Positions 57,403 through 64,000 of a DNA stretch of 64,000 bases are shown here, piece by piece. The first letter of the stretch is position 1. Each line of letters begins with the position of its first letter. Origin of the DNA: Chelativorans salis. GTDB taxonomy: Bacteria > Pseudomonadota > Alphaproteobacteria > Rhizobiales > Rhizobiaceae. Made by a program: the position numbers and the translations under genes. The notes beneath the pieces were generated by a model. It saw only the letters and a list, made by a program, of their open reading frames with translations, was not told where the DNA came from and searched no databases. The stretch covers positions 1 through 64,000 of the forward strand of contig NZ_JAOCZP010000004.1 of NCBI RefSeq assembly GCF_025336525.1, in the 5' to 3' direction.

Positions 57403-58535
57403 AGCAGCGGTTCTTCTCCCTCGGCCGGCTCGCCGCGCTGCTCTTGAAGGAGTTCATCCAGATGCGGCGCGACCGCATCACCTTCGGCATGATGCTCGGC
57501 GTGCCGCTGATGCAGCTCGTGCTGTTCGGCTACGCCATCAACAGCGATCCGAAATACCTGCCCGCCGCCCTCGTCACCACCAGCCAGGACCACTACACAC
57601 GCGCCATGGTCTCGGCCCTGGAGTTGACCGACTACTATCGCTTCAACCACGTGGTGGGGAGCGCGGCCGAGGCGGAAGCGCTGATGGCGAGCGGCGCCGT
57701 GGCCTTCATCGTCACCATTCCCGCCGATTTCTCGCGAAAGGTGGATCGCGGAGAGAAGGCGCAGATCCTTATCGAAGCGGACGCCACCGACCCGTCGGTC
57801 GCCAGCGGCGCGATCTCCACGCTCGGCACCGTGGCGAACCAGGCGCTGACGCGCGAACGTGGCATCACGCCGGCCGAGGCCGAAGCCGAAGGCGGGCTCG
57901 ATGTGGTCGTCCACCGCCGCTACAACCCCGAGGGCCTCTCGCAATACAACATCGTGCCGGGCCTCCTCGGCGTCATCCTGCAGATGACCATGGTCATGAT
58001 GACCTCCATCGCGCTGACCCGCGAGCGGGAGCGCGGCACCATGGAAAACCTGCTCGCCATGCCGGCAAGCCCGCTGGAGATCATGCTGGGCAAGATCCTG
58101 CCTTATTTCGTGATCGGCGCCGTGCAGGTGGCGGTAGTGCTCACCACTGCTGGCCTCCTCTTCGGCATTCCCTTCGTCGGCGACATGTCGCTGCTTTTGT
58201 TCGCTGTCTTCATCTTCGTGATGGCGCTAGTGCTCCTGGGCTACACCATCTCCACCATCGCCAAGACGCAGATGCAGGCCATGCAGCTCACCTTTTTCTT
58301 TTTCCTGCCGTCGATCCTGCTTTCGGGATTCATGTTCCCCTTCCGCGGCATGCCGCAATGGGCGCAATGGCTCGGCGAAATCTTTCCGCTCACCCATTTC
58401 CTGCGCGTCATCCGCGCCGTGATGCTCAAGGGCGCCGACCTGCCGGCCGTGGCGTTCGAGACCGGCATCCTGGCGCTCTTCATCCTCATCTATGCTGCGA
58501 TCGCGCTGATGCGCTTCAGGAGGACGCTAGATTAA
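57399..58535 (+). CDS. ABC-2 type exporter permease (YbhR/YhhJ-like)
   Basis: A 378-aa permease with one N-terminal helix, a ~130-residue periplasmic loop and five C-terminal helices; typical segments are KEFIQMRRDRITFGMMLGVP, TRERERGTMENLLAMPASPL, LPSILLSGFMFPFRGMPQW and FPLTHFLRVIRAVMLKG. E. coli has a YbhS/YbhR pair; only one permease is present here, so it is probably a homodimer. The stop TAA overlaps the DUF2283 start. Confidence 0.94.
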   Translation: MKQRFFSLGRLAALLLKEFIQMRRDRITFGMMLGVPLMQLVLFGYAINSDPKYLPAALVTTSQDHYTRAMVSALELTDYYRFNHVVGSAAEAEALMASGAVAFIVTIPADFSRKVDRGEKAQILIEADATDPSVASGAISTLGTVANQALTRERGITPAEAEAEGGLDVVVHRRYNPEGLSQYNIVPGLLGVILQMTMVMMTSIALTRERERGTMENLLAMPASPLEIMLGKILPYFVIGAVQVAVVLTTAGLLFGIPFVGDMSLLLFAVFIFVMALVLLGYTISTIAKTQMQAMQLTFFFFLPSILLSGFMFPFRGMPQWAQWLGEIFPLTHFLRVIRAVMLKGADLPAVAFETGILALFILIYAAIALMRFRRTLD

Positions 58536-58756
58536 TGCGGCTCAAGATAGAATACGACGCCGACACCGACGCTGCCTATATCCACTTCTCGGCAGCTGCC
58601 GTCGTCGAAAGCGAGGAGGTCTCGCGCGGAATCGTGCTCGATTATGATGAGGAAGGCCGCATCGCCGGCATGGAGCTGCCGGGCGCAAGCGGCCATCTGT
58701 CGCCGACGCTCCTGAGGCGGCGGCACCCGCGCCCGGCGCGCGTCTCACGTTCTTGA
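58535..58756 (+). CDS. DUF2283 domain-containing small protein
   Basis: A 73-aa protein with the DUF2283 pattern IEYDADTDAAYIHFS and VSRGIVLDYDEEGRIAGMEL. Function unknown; many are near toxin-antitoxin or transport genes. Its ATG shares the last base of the permease stop (TAATG), so it is translated with the exporter. The iron-box palindrome begins 12 bp after its stop. Confidence 0.85.
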   Translation: MRLKIEYDADTDAAYIHFSAAAVVESEEVSRGIVLDYDEEGRIAGMELPGASGHLSPTLLRRRHPRPARVSRS

Positions 58757-58768
58757 CGGGCTCATCCT

Positions 58769-58805
58769 CCAGCACTAGTTTAGAATTATTCTAAACTAGT
58801 GCTGG
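58769..58805 (+). promoter_or_regulatory. 37-bp perfect palindrome: iron control element (Irr box) upstream of mbfA
   Basis: Arms of 18 bp (58769-58786 and 58788-58805) are perfect reverse complements around a single T. The core TTTAGAA-TTA-TTCTAAA type sequence matches the rhizobial iron control element (ICE) bound by Irr, which represses iron-storage genes when iron is scarce. It ends 12 bp before the mbfA ATG. Confidence 0.85.
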
Positions 58806-58817
58806 ATTTCTCTCCTC

Positions 58818-59801
58818 ATGTTCAACCGCCTTTTCGGCTTCAACCGCCGCGCCTTCTCCTCGCTGTCGGAGCAAGAGGTTCTGGCGCTGGCGATTTCTTC
58901 GGAGGAGGACGACGCGCGCATCTATCGGGCCTATGCTGATGGGCTTTCAGACGATTATCCTCATTCCGCGGCGATGTTCGAGGATATGGCGGAAGAAGAG
59001 GATCGGCACCGCGCTTCCCTGATCGAGCTCCACCGCCAGCGCTTCGGCGAGCGCATTCCCCTCATCCGCCGCGAGCACGTGCGCGGCTATTACCAGCGCC
59101 GGCCGGACTGGCTGATGCGGCCACTGGGCCTTGAAACCGTGCGCGCCCAAGCCGCGCTCATGGAAGAAGAGGCACAGCGCTTCTACATCGAAGCCGCCAA
59201 GCGCACTGCGGACGCCGCCACACGCAAGCTCCTGGGCGACCTGGCCGCCGCCGAGCAAAAGCACGAATCGCTGGCCGAACACCTGTCGGAAAAGCATCTC
59301 GGCACCGATGCACGGGAGGAGGAAGCGCGCACCGAGCAGCGCCAGTTCATCCTCACCTATGTGCAACCGGGCCTGGCCGGGCTGATGGACGGCTCCGTCT
59401 CGACGCTCGCACCCATCTTTGCCGCCGCATTCGCCACCGGCGACACCTGGCAGACCTTCCTGGTCGGCCTTGCCGCCTCCATCGGCGCCGGCATCTCCAT
59501 GGGCTTCACCGAAGTCGCCTCGGACGACGGCGTGATTTCGGGACGGGGCTCACCCATCAAGCGCGGCCTCACCACGGGCATCATGACCACGCTCGGCGGC
59601 CTCGGCCATGCACTCCCCTACCTCATCCCGGACTTCTGGACGGCAACGACCATCGCCATCATCGTCGTCTTCTTCGAACTATGGGCGATCGCCTTCATCC
59701 AGAACCGCTACATGGAAACGCCCTGGAGCCGCGCCACCTTCCAGGTGGTACTCGGCGGCGCGCTGGTGTTCGCGGCGGGCATGCTGATCGGGAATGCATA
59801 G
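58818..59801 (+). CDS. mbfA: Membrane-bound ferritin A (erythrin-VIT1 family)
   Basis: A 327-aa two-part protein. Residues ~10-165 are a ferritin-like diiron domain with repeated E-x-x-D/H sites (SSEEDDARIYRAYAD, DMAEEEDRHRASLIELH, LMEEEAQRFYIEAAK, AAEQKHESLAEHL). Residues ~185-327 are a VIT1-like membrane domain (GLMDGSVSTLAPIFAAAFAT, GAGISMGFTEVASDDG). In Agrobacterium and Bradyrhizobium MbfA exports iron, protects against iron and peroxide, and is controlled by Irr. The ICE-like palindrome just upstream supports the same control here. No clear ribosome site precedes the ATG. Confidence 0.95.
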   Translation: MFNRLFGFNRRAFSSLSEQEVLALAISSEEDDARIYRAYADGLSDDYPHSAAMFEDMAEEEDRHRASLIELHRQRFGERIPLIRREHVRGYYQRRPDWLMRPLGLETVRAQAALMEEEAQRFYIEAAKRTADAATRKLLGDLAAAEQKHESLAEHLSEKHLGTDAREEEARTEQRQFILTYVQPGLAGLMDGSVSTLAPIFAAAFATGDTWQTFLVGLAASIGAGISMGFTEVASDDGVISGRGSPIKRGLTTGIMTTLGGLGHALPYLIPDFWTATTIAIIVVFFELWAIAFIQNRYMETPWSRATFQVVLGGALVFAAGMLIGNA

Positions 59802-59802
59802 G

Positions 59803-59825
59803 CCCCTCCCCTTGAGGGGAAGGGG
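59803..59825. repeat. GC hairpin between mbfA and gyrB
   Basis: CCCCTCCCC and GGGGAAGGGG pair with one bulged base around TTGA in the 31-bp gap between convergent genes. It lacks a T run on either strand; its CCCC/GGGG arms recall the element at 33830-33854. Confidence 0.6.
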
Positions 59826-59832
59826 AAAACGC

Positions 59833-62292
<2,460 letters not shown>

Positions 62293-62340
62293 TTAAGGGA
62301 GCGCCGTGGAAGGCGCCTGGAAATGCCGCGAATCAACGGC

Positions 62341-62369
62341 TGTTATCGCCTAAGATATAGGCGTTTCAA
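62341..62369 (-). promoter_or_regulatory. Candidate gyrB promoter with palindromic spacer
   Basis: On the minus strand TTGAAA (62369-62364) is followed by exactly 17 bases and ATAACA (62346-62341). The 17-base spacer is a perfect inverted repeat (CGCCTA-TATCT-TAGGCG), so a repressor site could lie between the promoter boxes. The match to -10 is weak. Confidence 0.35.
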
Positions 62370-62496
62370 TGGATTTTTCCAAGTTTAGCCGGCCTACGAG
62401 GCTGGGGATGAAAAGCCGCCTCACGGGCCTTTGCCTTTGGCGGAAAAGGCGATTATGAAGCCCGGTAACAGGGACAAAGCAAAAGACCGAGGCATC

Positions 62497-63468
62497 ATGG
62501 CCACCATCAGCCAGAGACCCAAGCTCGTCACCGTGTTCGGCGGCTCCGGATTCGTCGGCCGCCACGTGGTGCAGGCGCTGACGCGGCGCGGCTACCGGGT
62601 GCGCGTCGCCTGCCGCAATCCGAACACGGCGGTGCACGTGCAGCCCCTCGGCAATATGGGCCAGGTGCACACGGTGCAGGCCAATCTGCGCTACCGCTGG
62701 TCGATCGACCGCGCGGTGGAGGGAGCCGACCACGTCATCAATCTCGTCGGCATCCTCTACGAATCCGGCCGCCAACGCTTCGACGCGGTGCAGAATTTCG
62801 GCGCCCGCGCGGTGGCGGAGGCCGCGCGCGCCGCCGGCGCCGGCCTCACCCAGGCCTCGGCCATCGGCGCCGACCTCAATTCGCCCGCGGCCTACGGCCG
62901 CACCAAGGCCGAGGGCGAACAGGCGGTTCTGGAGACGGTGAAGAACGCCAACATCATCCGCCCCTCCATCATCTTCGGGCCGGAAGACTCCTTCTTCAAC
63001 CGCTTCGCCGGCATGGCGCGCTTCTCGCCTTTCCTGCCACTCATCGGCGGCGGGCATACGAAGTTTCAGCTCGTCTATGTGGGCGATGTGGCGGAAGCCT
63101 ATGCGCGGGCCGTTGACGGCGCGCTCAAGCCGGGCGTAACCTATGAACTGGGCGGGCCGCAGGTGCTGACCTTCCGTGAATGCATGGAAGAGATGCTCGA
63201 GGTCATCAACCGCAAGCGGCTTCTCGTTTCCATCCCCTGGCCGATCGCCCGTCTGCAGGGCCGCATTCTGGGCATGCTGCCGAAGCCGCTGATCACGCTC
63301 GACCAGGTGCGCATGCTCGAAGTGGACAATGTGGTCTCGGAGGAAGCCAAGGAGCGCGGGCACACGCTGGAAGGGCTCGGCATCGCCCGGCATTCCATCC
63401 ACGCCATCCTGCCCACCTATCTGTGGACCTACCGGCCGGCCGGACAATTCACGCTGCCGCAGGCCTGA
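62497..63468 (+). CDS. Complex I NDUFA9 subunit family protein (atypical SDR)
   Basis: A 323-aa NAD(P)-binding Rossmann protein of the atypical short-chain dehydrogenase group. The glycine loop VFGGSGFVGRHVVQALTRRG is at the N-terminus; HVINLVGILYESG, ASAIGADLNSPAAYGRTKAE (Tyr and Lys kept) and RPSIIFGPEDSFFNRFAGMA follow. The closest named relatives are the NDUFA9 subunit of mitochondrial complex I; the bacterial role is unclear. The ATG at 62497 has GAGG upstream; starts 14 or 22 codons earlier are open. It is divergent from gyrB. Confidence 0.93.
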   Translation: MATISQRPKLVTVFGGSGFVGRHVVQALTRRGYRVRVACRNPNTAVHVQPLGNMGQVHTVQANLRYRWSIDRAVEGADHVINLVGILYESGRQRFDAVQNFGARAVAEAARAAGAGLTQASAIGADLNSPAAYGRTKAEGEQAVLETVKNANIIRPSIIFGPEDSFFNRFAGMARFSPFLPLIGGGHTKFQLVYVGDVAEAYARAVDGALKPGVTYELGGPQVLTFRECMEEMLEVINRKRLLVSIPWPIARLQGRILGMLPKPLITLDQVRMLEVDNVVSEEAKERGHTLEGLGIARHSIHAILPTYLWTYRPAGQFTLPQA

Positions 63469-63588
63469 AAGTCCTTGTGAAAATGGATCAGGCCGAGGCG
63501 AAGATGACGATTTTCGAGCACCGGAGAGCAGGAAATCGCCATTTGCAGGCCGGCCTCATTCAATTTTCAAAAGTGCTCTGAGGCGAGA

Positions 63589-64000
63589 TTGGACGCGCTG
63601 GCCAACCTCCTGCCGGAGGGTCTCGGCGCCGCGGCAGGGCTCGTCCTCGTCGTTGCCAGCTTCTTCACCTCTGCGCTGACCGCCGTCTTCGGGATCGGCG
63701 GCGGGGTGGCGATGTTGGCGCTGCTCGGGCTCTTCATCCCCGTCGCAGCCCTCATCCCGGTGCATGGGCTCATCCAGCTCGGTTCCAACACCGGGCGGGC
63801 GTGGCACCAGCGGACGCATATCGTACGCGGCATCGCAGTGCCGTTTATCGCGGGAAGCGTGGCGGGTGCCGTCGTCGGCGCCTTTTTCGTCGTCCAGCTT
63901 CCCGATGCGGTGCTGAAGCTTGCGCTCGGCCTCTTCGTGATCGCCGTCACCTGGACGAAGATACCGGGGGTGGCCCAGATCGGCCATGCGGGGCTTGTGG
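63589..64000 (+). CDS. TauE/SafE family sulfite-exporter-like permease (partial, 5' end)
   Basis: A frame from a TTG at 63589 runs off the window end. GAGG stands 5 bases before the TTG, and no ATG fits better. The translated part is hydrophobic with a first long helix (GLVLVVASFFTSALTAVF), the family's GIGGGVAMLALLGLFIP loop and HGLIQLGSNTGRAWHQR, then a third helix. TauE/SafE proteins are proposed anion exporters. The 120-bp gap before it holds nothing recognised. Confidence 0.85.
   Translation, partial: MDALANLLPEGLGAAAGLVLVVASFFTSALTAVFGIGGGVAMLALLGLFIPVAALIPVHGLIQLGSNTGRAWHQRTHIVRGIAVPFIAGSVAGAVVGAFFVVQLPDAVLKLALGLFVIAVTWTKIPGVAQIGHAGLV

Overview
The window is a piece of chromosome from a high-GC alphaproteobacterium of the order Hyphomicrobiales (Rhizobiales), most likely a Phyllobacteriaceae/Mesorhizobium-like organism; the genus cannot be fixed from the sequence. 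The signs are AddAB instead of RecBCD, the orders trpA-accD-folC / trxA-addA-addB and tRNA-Ala / TIGR02300 / aroA-cmk-rpsA, a class II (CP4-like) AroA, a rhizobial-type membrane ferritin MbfA with an Irr-type iron box, and class-typical REP-like palindromes. No insertion sequence, prophage, integron or CRISPR array is visible. Coding density is high and nearly every operon uses ATGA, GTGA or TGATG overlaps.

Layout. 1-2.5 kb: end of trpA, then accD and folC. 2.5-12.2 kb (minus strand): GST, queG, a MurU-like nucleotidyltransferase, addB, addA and trxA. 12.3-18.2 kb (plus): uppP and a four-gene periplasmic iron/redox operon (imelysin, diheme DUF1111 protein, second imelysin, DUF1513). 18.3-20.9 kb (minus): NlpC/P60 hydrolase, MarR regulator, M17 aminopeptidase. 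21-25 kb (plus): a TadD-like lipoprotein, then an endonuclease Q-like PHP nuclease fused to a UvrD-type helicase, broken by two single-base frameshifts. 24.9-30.2 kb (minus): ubiB, ubiE, 1-Cys peroxiredoxin, prfC. 30.3-36.4 kb (plus): ArsR/SRPBCC pair, dut, a PEP mutase-family enzyme, and a TAXI-TRAP transporter with DUF1850. 36.9-39.4 kb: stress ferritin-like DUF892 protein, an ArsR regulator divergent from DUF1127 and NIPSNAP genes, and an unknown membrane-anchored protein. 39.6-44.5 kb: tRNA-Ala(GGC), TIGR02300, aroA, cmk, rpsA. 44.6-53 kb: a VOC protein, slyX, a nucleoside ABC importer with cdd, punA and deoA, and on the other strand a TIGR02281 protease and upp. 53.2-54.6 kb: CHAD and CYTH genes. 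54.7-58.8 kb: a TetR-controlled HlyD/ABC exporter. 58.8-64 kb: mbfA, gyrB, an NDUFA9-like protein, and the start of a TauE/SafE permease.

How it fits together. Much of the window is housekeeping: fatty acid and folate synthesis, recombination, ubiquinone, translation and gyrase. Two accessory themes stand out. The first is iron: the imelysin/DUF1111/DUF1513 operon, the DUF892 ferritin-like protein, and mbfA under a 37-bp palindrome matching the iron control element bound by Irr. The second is nucleoside salvage: uptake, deamination and phosphorolysis in one overlapping operon, with upp nearby.

The most interesting single locus is the EndoQ-like nuclease-helicase at 21.9-24.9 kb. Its helicase half ends in QLSLF, a textbook beta-clamp-binding pentapeptide, which suggests a clamp-tethered nuclease-helicase for damaged DNA. 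In this copy the nuclease half is split by two -1 frameshifts.
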